Shown here: positions 24,658 to 33,043 of the stretch, one piece after another
Layout: every line of letters begins with the position of its first letter
How positions within the stretch are numbered: position 1 is the first letter of the stretch
Source: Planctomycetota bacterium
GTDB lineage: Bacteria; Planctomycetota; UBA1135
Reading direction: 5' to 3'
DNA length: 48,215 bases
NCBI GenBank assembly: GCA_021776925.1
Contig: JAJFFB010000128.1
Coordinates: 1 to 48,215, forward strand
Program-made: the position numbers and the translations under genes
The notes under the pieces: model-generated
Seen by the model: only the letters and a program-made list of their open reading frames with translations
What the model was told of the DNA's origin: nothing
Database searches by the model: none

Positions 24658-27212
24658 TCCTGAGCCCCCGTGGTGGCGTATTCCAATTCGAGGTCGATCG
24701 GCCTTTCGGACAGCGTGCGCCAGCGATGCAGCAAGGGGTGAGCGGTGGCCTCGATGGCCTGTGCGGTCATCGCCTGGCCGCGGGCGGTGTCTCCCTCATT
24801 CGAGGTCGACCCACCGCCTGAGTCGGGGCTGCTGAGCTGGTGCGCCCGCGCCAGAAATTCAAGGGCCGTGTCGCGACTTCCCTGGTGGAATGCGATCCAG
24901 CCACGGAACCAAGGCGCCTCGATCGACTGGTTGTTGAGCATGGCGGCGTCGGCGAAATAGGCGTCGGCCTGATCGAGCTCGCCGGTGAGGATCGAAACCA
25001 GGCCGAGCTGGACCACCGACTCGCTTTCCTCGCGGTTGATCTCGAGGCAGCGCTGGAAGGCCGCGCGGGCCGCCTCCAGATCGTCGAGCGATGGATCGCC
25101 CCCCGGAAGCAGGATGCGACCGATCTGCATCCAGGCGCGGTTGCTCTGCGGACGGTAGAAGGTGAGCTGACGCAAGGTCTCGAGGGCTTCTCCTTCGTGT
25201 CCTTGTTCGAGCAGGGTGTTGCCGAGGTAGTAAAGGCAGTCCCAGTGCCCTGGCCAAAGCTGCAGCGCCTGGCGGTAACTGGCGACCGCGGCCTCGAGCT
25301 CGCCACCAATACGTTGTGCGCTGGCTTCACGAATCAGGGCGAAGAATTGTCGCTTGTCCTCGAGCGCATCCGGTTCATGCGACAAAGCCAGCAGGCGCCC
25401 GGGCAGCGCGGTGACCTCGGGCGTGGCGCCGCGCGTCCAGTGCACCAGGCTGCCGGCCGCGAAGGGGCCACCGCTCTCGCTGGTGCCGTCGGGCCAGCGC
25501 ACCTCGATGCGATCGATCTGCCCCGCATCACCGAGTCCGAAGTGCAGCTCGCCCACCGCGCTCTGCGAAAGGTAGGAGGGCTGGCAGCCGACCTGGTCGA
25601 GCATTGCTTGCCCGCCCCATTCCACCATCACAGTGGTACCCAGGGCGTAGCGGTTGCCGCTCGGCTGACGCAGGCGCAACAGCACAGATCGATCTTCCTG
25701 TCCGCTGCGGTTCTGCAATAGATGGGCGCCCTCGCCGTGGGCCATGACCAACAGGTCGAGGTCGCCGTCGAGGTCGTAATCGAAGTGGGCGCCGCCGCGT
25801 CCGACGTGCTTCTGGCGGAAGAAATCTCCCGCCACCGCGCCGATCTCGAAGAAGCCGCGCGCATCACCGGCGTTCCAGAACAGCTGCGGGCGCTGCGGCA
25901 CCAGCAATTCGGGGTTGTCGGCGTCGGGGATGGTGCTGCCATTGATCACGTAGAGATCGCGCAGCCCGTCGTTGTCGAGATCGACGAAGGCGGTCGCCCA
26001 GCCGACCATTTCCAGCGCGATCTGGCCGAGACCCTTGCGGTCGGCCTCGTCCATGAACAGGAGGGGGGGGGCGGCGCCTTCCTCAGCGAGGTCCCTGCCG
26101 ACGTTTTCATAGAGAGCGTTTTCCTGCGCCAGCCAGTGGGTGATGAACAGATCGAAATCGAGATCACGGTCGTAATCGGCAACCGCCATGCCCATCGCAC
26201 CGCGGTAATCACCGAGCAAGGCGCCGGCTGTGTAGTCGGCAAAGGTGCCATCGCCTTGATTCAGAAAGAGCGCGTTGTCGGAAACGTCGTTGGCGACGTA
26301 GAGATCGGGCCGGCCGTCCTGATTGAGATCGGCGAAGACCGCTCCCAGGCCGCGGCCGTTCTCATCGGCCACGCCGGCCGCCGCGGCCACCTCGTCGAAG
26401 CGGCCGTCACCGCGATTGCGCAGCAGCAGGTTGCGCTCGGCGGGGAATACCGAAGGGTTGAGGCGCGCCGGGATCGCGGTGCCGAACTGCGCCATCGGCG
26501 TGGTCGACCGCGTCTGTTCGCCGCTGTAACGCACGTAGCCGCAGACGTAGAAATCGAGATCGCCGTCGAGATCGTAGTCGGCTACCGAGAGCGAAGACCA
26601 GAATCCATGGAATGCGTCGACTCCAGAAAAAGCACTGATCTCCTCGAAGTGCCAGTCGCCGTCGTTACGGAACATACGGCAGCTCCCATAGCACGCCACC
26701 AACAGGTCAAGGTCGGCGTCGCCGTCGATGTCGGCCCAGCAGGCGCTGTTGACCATCGCGCGCAGGTCGAGGCCGGCGGCAGCGCCGACCTCCTGAAAGC
26801 GGCCGTTGCCGAGATTGCGGAAAAGCGCGCACGCCGCGCCCTGACCCTCCCAGCCTGTTTCCATTCCGGCCAGCGGCCCGGCCAGATTGCACAGGAAGAC
26901 GTCGGTCCAGCCATCCCCGTCGACGTCGCCCAGAGCCACCCCGGAGCCCATGTCTTCGGGCAGCTGCCCGCTGCGCGTCGCCGGAAAGTGACGGAACTCC
27001 AGGCCGGCCTCGGCGCTGACGTCGACCAGCGACAGCGCCGGGTGGTCCGCCGGCAGGTCACGGCCGAGGGTGTCGACGATGCCCGCGTGCCGTTCTCCCG
27101 GCTCGAGTCCCTGATCCGCATCCGGCCACAGCAAGGCGGTCAGCGTGCTGCCGACCACCACCACGCCCAGCAGAGTGAGTCGCCGCAGGGTTTTGCGCCG
27201 CCAGAATTGCAC
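24654..27212 (-). CDS. CRTAC1-like FG-GAP / ASPIC-UnbV protein with C-terminal TPR
   Basis: The 852-residue product starts at a GTG at 27212, preceded by AAGGAGGAGA, three bases after the cytochrome's TAG. It has an N-terminal basic stretch and membrane anchor (LTLLGVVVVGSTLTALLW). An FG-GAP propeller covers about residues 60-480 (DVDGDGWTDVFLCNL, DIDGDADLDLLVACYG, DLNQDGRPDLYVANDV, DLDNDGLRDLYVING). An ASPIC/UnbV domain (YALGTTVMVEW, HFGLGDAG, VRWPDG) is followed by TPR repeats at about residues 610-800. It combines in one chain what other genes of this operon encode separately. Role unknown; the anchored, Ca2+-binding, protein-binding architecture suggests a surface or periplasmic assembly. 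Confidence 0.9.
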   Translation of the reverse strand: MQFWRRKTLRRLTLLGVVVVGSTLTALLWPDADQGLEPGERHAGIVDTLGRDLPADHPALSLVDVSAEAGLEFRHFPATRSGQLPEDMGSGVALGDVDGDGWTDVFLCNLAGPLAGMETGWEGQGAACALFRNLGNGRFQEVGAAAGLDLRAMVNSACWADIDGDADLDLLVACYGSCRMFRNDGDWHFEEISAFSGVDAFHGFWSSLSVADYDLDGDLDFYVCGYVRYSGEQTRSTTPMAQFGTAIPARLNPSVFPAERNLLLRNRGDGRFDEVAAAAGVADENGRGLGAVFADLNQDGRPDLYVANDVSDNALFLNQGDGTFADYTAGALLGDYRGAMGMAVADYDRDLDFDLFITHWLAQENALYENVGRDLAEEGAAPPLLFMDEADRKGLGQIALEMVGWATAFVDLDNDGLRDLYVINGSTIPDADNPELLVPQRPQLFWNAGDARGFFEIGAVAGDFFRQKHVGRGGAHFDYDLDGDLDLLVMAHGEGAHLLQNRSGQEDRSVLLRLRQPSGNRYALGTTVMVEWGGQAMLDQVGCQPSYLSQSAVGELHFGLGDAGQIDRIEVRWPDGTSESGGPFAAGSLVHWTRGATPEVTALPGRLLALSHEPDALEDKRQFFALIREASAQRIGGELEAAVASYRQALQLWPGHWDCLYYLGNTLLEQGHEGEALETLRQLTFYRPQSNRAWMQIGRILLPGGDPSLDDLEAARAAFQRCLEINREESESVVQLGLVSILTGELDQADAYFADAAMLNNQSIEAPWFRGWIAFHQGSRDTALEFLARAHQLSSPDSGGGSTSNEGDTARGQAMTAQAIEATAHPLLHRWRTLSERPIDLELEYATTGAQE

Positions 27213-27215
27213 CGC

Positions 27216-29375
27216 CTATTCTCCTCCTTGCGCCTCAGCGTCAACCACTTGGATCCTGGCTTCCGCGGTGGAAAGCGTGGTGATCGGCGCGGTCAGACCA
27301 GCGTCCTCGCCAAAAGCGAAATTGAGCAGGAATTGATCGAACTTGCGGTACTGAAGTTTGGCTCGGACCAGCAGTTCGCCCTTGGCGGCCCTGGGGATTT
27401 CGACGCCATGGACCTCCTCTTCGAGCACCTGGCCGCGCTGTGAGTCTGCGCCGCCGGGACACGCAAGTTCGAAGGTCGCCAATTCCTCGGCGCCGGGGAA
27501 CATCGAGCGCTTGAAGCGCACGCCGACCATCTCCCACAGGTTGTGGCGGTCGATCAGGTTGCCGTAGCGGTCAACCGGTTCGGCCTTCATCATGAAAGAA
27601 CCGGTCTCGACGAAGTTTTTGTCGTCGACCCTTCCGGAGTGGAACACCACCGCCCCTTGGTCGTCGAGCACCTCGATCTCGACCCACGCCTGAATGATGT
27701 CCAGCGGACCGGTGGGGAAGTCGTGACCGACCTTGTTGTTGAGCAGGTGCACCTTGAGGTCGACGGTCTCGCCAGGAGTGACCTGTTCGGGAACGTCGAG
27801 TTTGATCGGCACCGCCGGCCCCTGGCTCCAGCGGTCGGAGATCTCGGGTATCTCGAGTTCCCCCTTCAACCATTTCTCGACCAAGGCGCTGTGCTCGGCA
27901 CCACCCTCGAGTTCGTGCAGCAACGGCATGTACTGGTTGGCGCCGAGGAAGCGGTGGCTGCGGTGTTTGCCATCGCCCGGGTTGCGGTTGAAATCGGTTT
28001 CGTCGCCGGATGCCGGGTCGGTGGAGTCTTCCAGCGGCATGTGGCATTCACGGCATTCCAGCGTCTTCTCCGGCTGGTTCTCTTCGTGCCAGCGGCTCGA
28101 CTTCCAGTTGTCGTACTGGTTCTGCAACTGCACCCAGCCGACCTGGTTGACTTCTTCGTCGATGAACTGCTTGTGGCAGGCGGCGCAGAATTCCGGCGCC
28201 TTGAACATGCCGCGGGACAGCGTGTCGACGTGCTTCTTGGGATAGGCACGGATGAGGAAATCGCTGACGAACTTGGCGGTCTTGCCTTCGCTCAGTTCAT
28301 AGACGTAGCGTTCGGGCTGCGACATGACGTAGTTGGCGTTTCCCTTGACGTCGGTCTCTTCGATCGCGTGGCAGGACAGGCAGCTGATGCCCTCCTTGTA
28401 GCCATCGTTGTCACTGAGGTTCTCGACGCCGATGAACTTGGTGCCGGAGAACAACGAGATCGGATCGTGGCAGCCAGCGCAGTAGCGCGTGGATTCGGCG
28501 CCGTTCTGACTCGCCATCACGCTCTGGATCTTCTGGAAGCCGGCGTCCATGGTCGCGTAGCGGTGCGCGCTGGGTTTCCATTCGGCCAGGATCTGTTCAT
28601 GGCAGCCACTGGTGCCGCAGGATTCGGAACCGGACAACGACGCCGCGTCGAGGGCTCCGCCGTGCGCGGTGGTGGCCAGGCTGGGGGCGAAGGGCCCCTT
28701 GCCGTAGGGGTCCATGGCGTACTCCTGCGGGAATTCATTCACGAACGAAGCTGGCCTGACGAAAACCGTCAAACCGACGACCAGCAGCATGCCGCTGGCG
28801 GTCCAGGCAAAGGTCGCCCACGTATGCGAGCGGATGCCGCCGCGCAATTGGGTCGCCGCCGCCACCGAACTCTTCTTGCGCACCCGGCGCGCGATCACCA
28901 CCAGGTGGTAACCGCCGAAGAAAAGCAGGCCGAAAGTAGTGACGATGTGGGTGTTGACCCACAGCGGCGTGATGCGACGCCCGAAAGCGGCTTCATAGGT
29001 CAGAAACAGACCAGAGAACACGCACAGCAGCATCATCGCGCCGGCGATCCAGCCGGCGAATTTCACCTGCGTCAGCGGGTACTTCCAATAGACCCGCAGG
29101 TGGCGCACCGAGAACAACACCAACGGGGGGAGGAAGAGCAGGCCGCCGACGGTATGCAGCACCACAGAGTGTTGATTGAACACGCTGAAGGGCAGCAGGA
29201 ATATGGTCAGGCCGCTGATCGTGAGGAAGAGAGAGAGACCGGAAACCGCTCCGGCGAGGCGGTCATTCCAGCCGCGCAGGCTCTGTTCTTCCCAGTGATG
29301 GGGTTGGTTCACATCTTTCAAAGCCATGGTCCCAGAGGGATTTGGGGGAGGTTCGTCAGGCGTGGTGGCACTCAT
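27216..29375 (-). CDS. Membrane-anchored pentahaem cytochrome c
   Basis: The 719-residue protein has five transmembrane helices at about 43-64, 70-92, 105-127, 141-163 and 186-206, carrying conserved-looking His74, His143 and His157. A periplasmic domain follows with five haem c sites: an expanded CGTSGCH at 253-259 (Cx4CH), then CAGCH at 299-303, CLSCH at 332-336, CAACH at 397-401 and CRECH at 441-445. The C-terminal part (about 520-710) is beta-rich with VGHDFPTGPLD, as in multihaem cytochrome c554-like proteins. A start at residue 17 (MALKDVNQ) is possible. It heads a six-gene operon and is probably its electron-transfer component. The electron donor and acceptor are unknown. Confidence 0.9.
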   Translation of the reverse strand: MSATTPDEPPPNPSGTMALKDVNQPHHWEEQSLRGWNDRLAGAVSGLSLFLTISGLTIFLLPFSVFNQHSVVLHTVGGLLFLPPLVLFSVRHLRVYWKYPLTQVKFAGWIAGAMMLLCVFSGLFLTYEAAFGRRITPLWVNTHIVTTFGLLFFGGYHLVVIARRVRKKSSVAAATQLRGGIRSHTWATFAWTASGMLLVVGLTVFVRPASFVNEFPQEYAMDPYGKGPFAPSLATTAHGGALDAASLSGSESCGTSGCHEQILAEWKPSAHRYATMDAGFQKIQSVMASQNGAESTRYCAGCHDPISLFSGTKFIGVENLSDNDGYKEGISCLSCHAIEETDVKGNANYVMSQPERYVYELSEGKTAKFVSDFLIRAYPKKHVDTLSRGMFKAPEFCAACHKQFIDEEVNQVGWVQLQNQYDNWKSSRWHEENQPEKTLECRECHMPLEDSTDPASGDETDFNRNPGDGKHRSHRFLGANQYMPLLHELEGGAEHSALVEKWLKGELEIPEISDRWSQGPAVPIKLDVPEQVTPGETVDLKVHLLNNKVGHDFPTGPLDIIQAWVEIEVLDDQGAVVFHSGRVDDKNFVETGSFMMKAEPVDRYGNLIDRHNLWEMVGVRFKRSMFPGAEELATFELACPGGADSQRGQVLEEEVHGVEIPRAAKGELLVRAKLQYRKFDQFLLNFAFGEDAGLTAPITTLSTAEARIQVVDAEAQGGE

Positions 29376-29449
29376 ACTCTAGCCCTGAAAACCCAGTTTC
29401 ATCAGGGTGAAAGTTTGGCCCGGTGGCAACCGTGGCCGCTTGACTTAAA

Positions 29450-29457
29450 TGAGAATC
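29450..29457. promoter_or_regulatory. TGAGAATC element upstream of the cytochrome operon
   Basis: The gap 29376-29484 is AT-rich compared with its surroundings. It contains TGAGAATC at 29450-29457, followed by TTTCGCGTTTTAATAAATCC. The same core is found at 8732. This gap lies upstream of the cytochrome operon start (29375) and downstream of the nucleotidyltransferase gene, so it should hold the operon promoter. I cannot define -10 and -35 elements with confidence. Confidence 0.2.
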
Positions 29458-29484
29458 TTTCGCGTTTTAATAAATCCTTAACCG

Positions 29485-30300
29485 TCAGTCCTTCCCTGCG
29501 TGCTTGCCTTCTTCATAGGCGGCGCGCGCAGCCGCCAGGGTCTCGGCGTTGCCGATGTCGAACCACCCACCTTTCAACGCGCACCCATGGACCTGCCGCT
29601 GGCCGACCAGCCACTCGAGGAAGTAGCCCGGCGCGTCGTCATTGCCGCCGCCCTCGAGATAGCGCCCCAGGTCCTGATCGATTCCCTGCGGAAAGAAATA
29701 CAGGCAGATCGAGGCCAGATCACTTTGCGGATCCCGAGGCTTCTCGCGGAAGCGGGTGACCTTGCCCGAGCCATCGACTTCGACCTCGTTGTAGCGCGCT
29801 GCAGGAATGGGGGGGGGTATGCGGCGCAGCAGCAGCAACGGCGCGCGGTTCCGCCGGAACATCTCAGCGTAGGGACCGAGATCGAAATCGATCAGATTGT
29901 CGCCGGCGGCCACCAGCAGGCCTTCGCGATCTGCGGCGGTGCGGGCGCCGATTGCGCCGAGACAGCAATCCTCGATCGGGATGGCACGATCCTGCAACCA
30001 GTCGGTGGCGAGTTTCAAATCGCGCAGTGCACCGAGGTTGCTGTGGTCGTTCTGCACGCCATCGTTCAACACCTGGATCGGCCACGGCCGCTTTTCGGCG
30101 CTCGCCCACGCCACCAGGTCGTCGTGAAAGCGCTGGTTGCCGACCACCACGACCTCGCTCAGGTCGCGGATCGATTGCATGCGATCGAGCAGATGGCTGA
30201 GGATCGCCTTGCCGCCGACCCGCAGCAGGGGCTTGGCCTGGTCACGAGTCAGCGGGTAGAGGCGAGTGGCGAAACCGGCGGCGAGGAGGATGGCTTTCAT
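29485..30300 (-). CDS. Sugar-phosphate nucleotidyltransferase
   Basis: The 271-residue protein opens with the nucleotidyltransferase signature LAAGFATRLYPLTRDQAKPLL, with Lys23 in the AKPLL substrate/phosphate position. It later has LLVAAGDNLIDFDLG, matching the metal-binding Asp loop. Such enzymes condense a sugar 1-phosphate with an NTP to give an NDP-sugar. The short length and lack of a left-handed beta-helix resemble the RmlA/mannose-1-phosphate guanylyltransferase-like branch. Its start overlaps the stop of the GHMP kinase (ATGA), so the pair probably forms a kinase/pyrophosphorylase salvage route. A run of nine G at 29809-29817 encodes Pro-Pro-Pro in RRIPPPIP. Confidence 0.9.
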   Translation of the reverse strand: MKAILLAAGFATRLYPLTRDQAKPLLRVGGKAILSHLLDRMQSIRDLSEVVVVGNQRFHDDLVAWASAEKRPWPIQVLNDGVQNDHSNLGALRDLKLATDWLQDRAIPIEDCCLGAIGARTAADREGLLVAAGDNLIDFDLGPYAEMFRRNRAPLLLLRRIPPPIPAARYNEVEVDGSGKVTRFREKPRDPQSDLASICLYFFPQGIDQDLGRYLEGGGNDDAPGYFLEWLVGQRQVHGCALKGGWFDIGNAETLAAARAAYEEGKHAGKD

Positions 30301-31211
30301 ATCTGAATGCGCGGCTGCAAGAATTCGAATCCGGCGCCGAGGTAACTTCGTTGCAGTGCCGCCAGGTCTTCGGTTTGCGCCGGCACCCCGAGCACCGCTC
30401 CGCCGGAGCCGCAGAACTTGGTCGCCGCGCCGAGCGCCCGGCCCAGGTCGATCATGCGCCGGTCGCGCGGTGTGATCGGAAAGAACTCGGCGCGCAGATC
30501 GAAATTGCGCTCGACCAGTTGACGCAGGCGAAGGTGATCGCCGCCGCGCAGGGCCTCGCGCCCCTCCTCGGCCAGGCGCGGAAGCTCGGCGATTCCCGCC
30601 ACAACCTGCGGGTCCCCGGCCAACCAGCGCTCACGCACCCCGGCGTGCAGCGGGCCGGAAGCAGCACCGGGCTGGGGATCCCAGGCGATGAATAAGGGGG
30701 GCAAGGTGTCCGGGTCCAGGGCTTCGATCCGAGGCAGACCGTCGGCGTGGGAGAAATCCATCCACAGCAGGCCATTGTGGGCCTGGATCACGCGATCCTG
30801 CGGGCCGGCGGTGATGCCGAGGTGGTCGCGTTCGGCTTCCAGGGCGAGCTGGGCGAGGTGCATCGGGGCCAGCTCGAGTTCGAACCACAGCGCCAGCGCG
30901 CGCAGCGCGGCGAGAATGATCGCGCTGGAGCCCGAAAGGCCGGCTTGGCGCGGCACGTCAGTTTGGAAGGTGAGTCTCAACCGCCACCCCTGTGGATCCT
31001 GCTGTTCGGCAGGCAGCAGGCGGCGAAAGACCTTGACCGCCGCCGCGCACAGGCCGCCCGCCGGGTCGATGCTGGTCAGCGGATGCGCTTCGACCAGCGC
31101 CTCGGCGCGGAAGTCCGCCAGGGTGAAGGCGATGACCTTGCCCTGGTACAGGTCGGAGGGGTTGCCGAGCAGTCCAGCCCGGGCGTAGGCTTGGGCCGTG
31201 CACCGCGTCAT
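30297..31211 (-). CDS. GHMP-family sugar kinase, glucuronokinase-like
   Basis: The frame extends to 31349, but family similarity begins at the ATG at 31211, giving 304 residues. The N-terminus ARAGLLGNPSDLYQGKVIAF closely follows the ARxGxxGNPSDxYxG start I associate with plant-type glucuronokinases. The GHMP ATP-binding motif PRQAGLSGSSA is at about 87-97, and the C-terminal KFCGSGGAVLG motif is present. It should phosphorylate a sugar at C1 using ATP. With the adjacent nucleotidyltransferase, the likely product is an NDP-sugar such as UDP-glucuronate, but other uronate or heptose substrates are possible. The first 14 bases overlap the start of the opposing gene at 31198. Confidence 0.85.
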   Translation of the reverse strand: MTRCTAQAYARAGLLGNPSDLYQGKVIAFTLADFRAEALVEAHPLTSIDPAGGLCAAAVKVFRRLLPAEQQDPQGWRLRLTFQTDVPRQAGLSGSSAIILAALRALALWFELELAPMHLAQLALEAERDHLGITAGPQDRVIQAHNGLLWMDFSHADGLPRIEALDPDTLPPLFIAWDPQPGAASGPLHAGVRERWLAGDPQVVAGIAELPRLAEEGREALRGGDHLRLRQLVERNFDLRAEFFPITPRDRRMIDLGRALGAATKFCGSGGAVLGVPAQTEDLAALQRSYLGAGFEFLQPRIQI

Positions 31212-31857
31212 CACACGAAAGCTTAGCAGTGCAATTCTGCTTCTCCTGACCCTCGCCGGACTGGTCCCTGGCTGCCAGTCGCCGACCCGCCCGCTATTCA
31301 AGGACGGCGACTTCGAGCACTGGATTCTGACCGGGGGCGCCGAATTCACCTACGAGGACGGCGTGCTCTACGGCATGGGCCGCAACCTGCCGCGCAACTC
31401 CTTCCTCGCCAGTCCGCGCGACTACGCAGACTTCATCCTTGAGGTCGAGGTCAAGATCGAGGTCGGCGGCAACTCCGGCATCCAGATCCGCAGTCATCTC
31501 GACACCGCAAATGACCGCGTGTTCGGATATCAGATCGAGATCGACCCTTCGGGCCGCGCCTGGTCGGGCGGTTTGTACGACGAAGGGCGGCGCGACTGGC
31601 TGGATTCCAACGAAGGCAAAGAGGAAGCGCGCGCCGCCTTCCGCCCCGGCGAGTGGAACCAGTACCGCATCGAGTGCCGCGGCGACCACATCCGCAGCTG
31701 GGTCAACGGCGTTCCGTGCGCCGATTTCCACGACCAGGTCGACGCCAGCGGGCGCCTCGCCTTCCAGGTACACGGCGGGCAGAAGGCCGACGTCTGGTGG
31801 CGCAATCTGCGCATCCGCGAGAGCGTGCCGCGCGCCGGAGGCTACGGTGGCCGCTGA
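31198..31857 (+). CDS. DUF1080 (3-keto-disaccharide hydrolase family) lipoprotein
   Basis: The 219-residue protein uses a GTG start at 31198; an in-frame TAG lies 12 bases upstream, so no earlier start is possible. It has a lipoprotein signal (ILLLLTLAGLVPGC, lipobox VPGC). The DUF1080 concanavalin-like fold is shown by LFKDGDFEHWILTGG, FILEVEVKIEVGGNSGIQI, YEDGVLYGMGR, WNQYRIECRGDHIRSWVNG and FQVHGGQKADVWWRNLRIRE. DUF1080 proteins bind or hydrolyse glycans and are highly expanded in planctomycetes; enzymatic activity for this member is inferred from family only. Its 3' end overlaps the start of the next gene by 11 bases. Confidence 0.9.
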   Translation: MHRVITRKLSSAILLLLTLAGLVPGCQSPTRPLFKDGDFEHWILTGGAEFTYEDGVLYGMGRNLPRNSFLASPRDYADFILEVEVKIEVGGNSGIQIRSHLDTANDRVFGYQIEIDPSGRAWSGGLYDEGRRDWLDSNEGKEEARAAFRPGEWNQYRIECRGDHIRSWVNGVPCADFHDQVDASGRLAFQVHGGQKADVWWRNLRIRESVPRAGGYGGR

Positions 31858-33043
31858 TCGGGTCGGCATCGCTCTGGTCGGCGCCGGCTTCCTCGCGCGC
31901 ACCCGCGCGCGCTGCTACGCCAAGGCGGCCGGCGTACAGGTTGAAATCGCCGCGGTCACCGCCGCCAGCCGGGCCTCGGCCGAAGCCTTTGCCACTGCAC
32001 ACGCGGTCACCCGCATTGCCGACGATTACCAGGATCTGCTCCAGGATCCGAGCGTAGACGCGGTCGACCTGTGCGTTCCCAACCATCTGCACGCGCCGAT
32101 GTGCGTCGCTGCCGCGGCCGCCGGCAAGCACGTCATCTGCACCAAGCCGCTGACCGCCTACGTCGGCCAGGATCTGCCCGCCGACGCCGCCGAAGACGCC
32201 GCCGGGGCGCAACCTCGCGGCGCCATGCTGGCCAGCGTGCACCAGGAATGCGAGCAGATGGTCGCCGCCTGCGCCGCCGCTGGCGTGCAGCTGATGTACG
32301 GCGAAAACTGGATCTACGCTCCGGCCGTGCAACGGGCGCAAGGTCTGCTGGCCAAGGCCGGCGGCAGTCTGTTGGAGATGCGCGGGTGGGAATCCCACAG
32401 CGGTTCGCACTCCGCCTACGCGCGGCGTTGGAAATACACCGGCGGCGGCGCCCTGCTGCGCCTCGGCGCGCATCCGGTGGGGGCGATGCTCTACCTGAAG
32501 GACTGCGAGGGCCGCGCGCGCAACGGCCAACCGATCCTGCCGGTGGCGGTCAGTGCCGAAGTCGCCGACCTGAGCCGCAACCCCGCGCTCGACGAAGGCG
32601 ACCGCTTCCTCGCCGGCGGCTGGCACGACGTCGAGAACTGGGGCACGGTGGTGATCACCTTCGCCGATGGCAGCCGCGGCGTCGCCAATGGTTCCGACAA
32701 CATGCTCGGCGGCATGGAGTCCAAGCTCGAATTGCTCGGCTCGCGCGCGCACCTGAAGTGCAATCTCTCGCCCAATGACCAGCTGCAGGCCTACGCTCCG
32801 GTGACGGGCACCTTCGGCGACGGCTACATCATGGAAAAGGTGCACGGCGACGCCGGCTGGACCACGCCGATTCCGGACGAGGACTGGAGCAGCGGGCAGT
32901 CGGCGATGTGCCAGGATTTCGCCCTGGCGCTGGCGCAAGGGCGCCCGGCGCTGTCCAGTGGCGAACTCGGCGCCCAGGTCACGCGCCTGATCTACGCCGC
33001 CTACCTCGCCGCCGAGCAAGGCCGCCGCGTGCAGCTCGATTGA
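31847..33043 (+). CDS. Gfo/Idh/MocA-family oxidoreductase
   Basis: The frame opens earlier within the DUF1080 gene, but a GTG at 31847, with GGAGG about eight bases upstream, starts the Rossmann segment VGIALVGAGFLARTRA (the GxGxxA-like NAD(P) motif). The product is 398 residues. The typical catalytic-region motif lies at CTKPLTAYVG (Lys in KP, shifted from the usual EKP). The second domain contains GGGALLRLGAHPVGAML, similar to the family's GGG-x-L-D-G-H segment, but with Arg-Leu-Gly-Ala in place of the usual Asp. It should oxidise a sugar or polyol with NAD(P). Coupling to DUF1080 suggests keto-sugar metabolism. Substrate unknown. Confidence 0.9.
   Translation: MAADRVGIALVGAGFLARTRARCYAKAAGVQVEIAAVTAASRASAEAFATAHAVTRIADDYQDLLQDPSVDAVDLCVPNHLHAPMCVAAAAAGKHVICTKPLTAYVGQDLPADAAEDAAGAQPRGAMLASVHQECEQMVAACAAAGVQLMYGENWIYAPAVQRAQGLLAKAGGSLLEMRGWESHSGSHSAYARRWKYTGGGALLRLGAHPVGAMLYLKDCEGRARNGQPILPVAVSAEVADLSRNPALDEGDRFLAGGWHDVENWGTVVITFADGSRGVANGSDNMLGGMESKLELLGSRAHLKCNLSPNDQLQAYAPVTGTFGDGYIMEKVHGDAGWTTPIPDEDWSSGQSAMCQDFALALAQGRPALSSGELGAQVTRLIYAAYLAAEQGRRVQLD

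Noticed and set aside
25722-27443. A 573-codon plus-strand open frame over the CRTAC1-TPR gene
   Set aside because: It is a repetitive mirror of FG-GAP repeats (VEIEIAVEIVVGY-like), not a protein of its own.
27543-29759. A 738-codon plus-strand open frame across the cytochrome operon
   Set aside because: It mirrors the five-haem cytochrome gene and crosses an operon boundary; the translation is low-complexity Val/Ala/Arg-rich and without domains.
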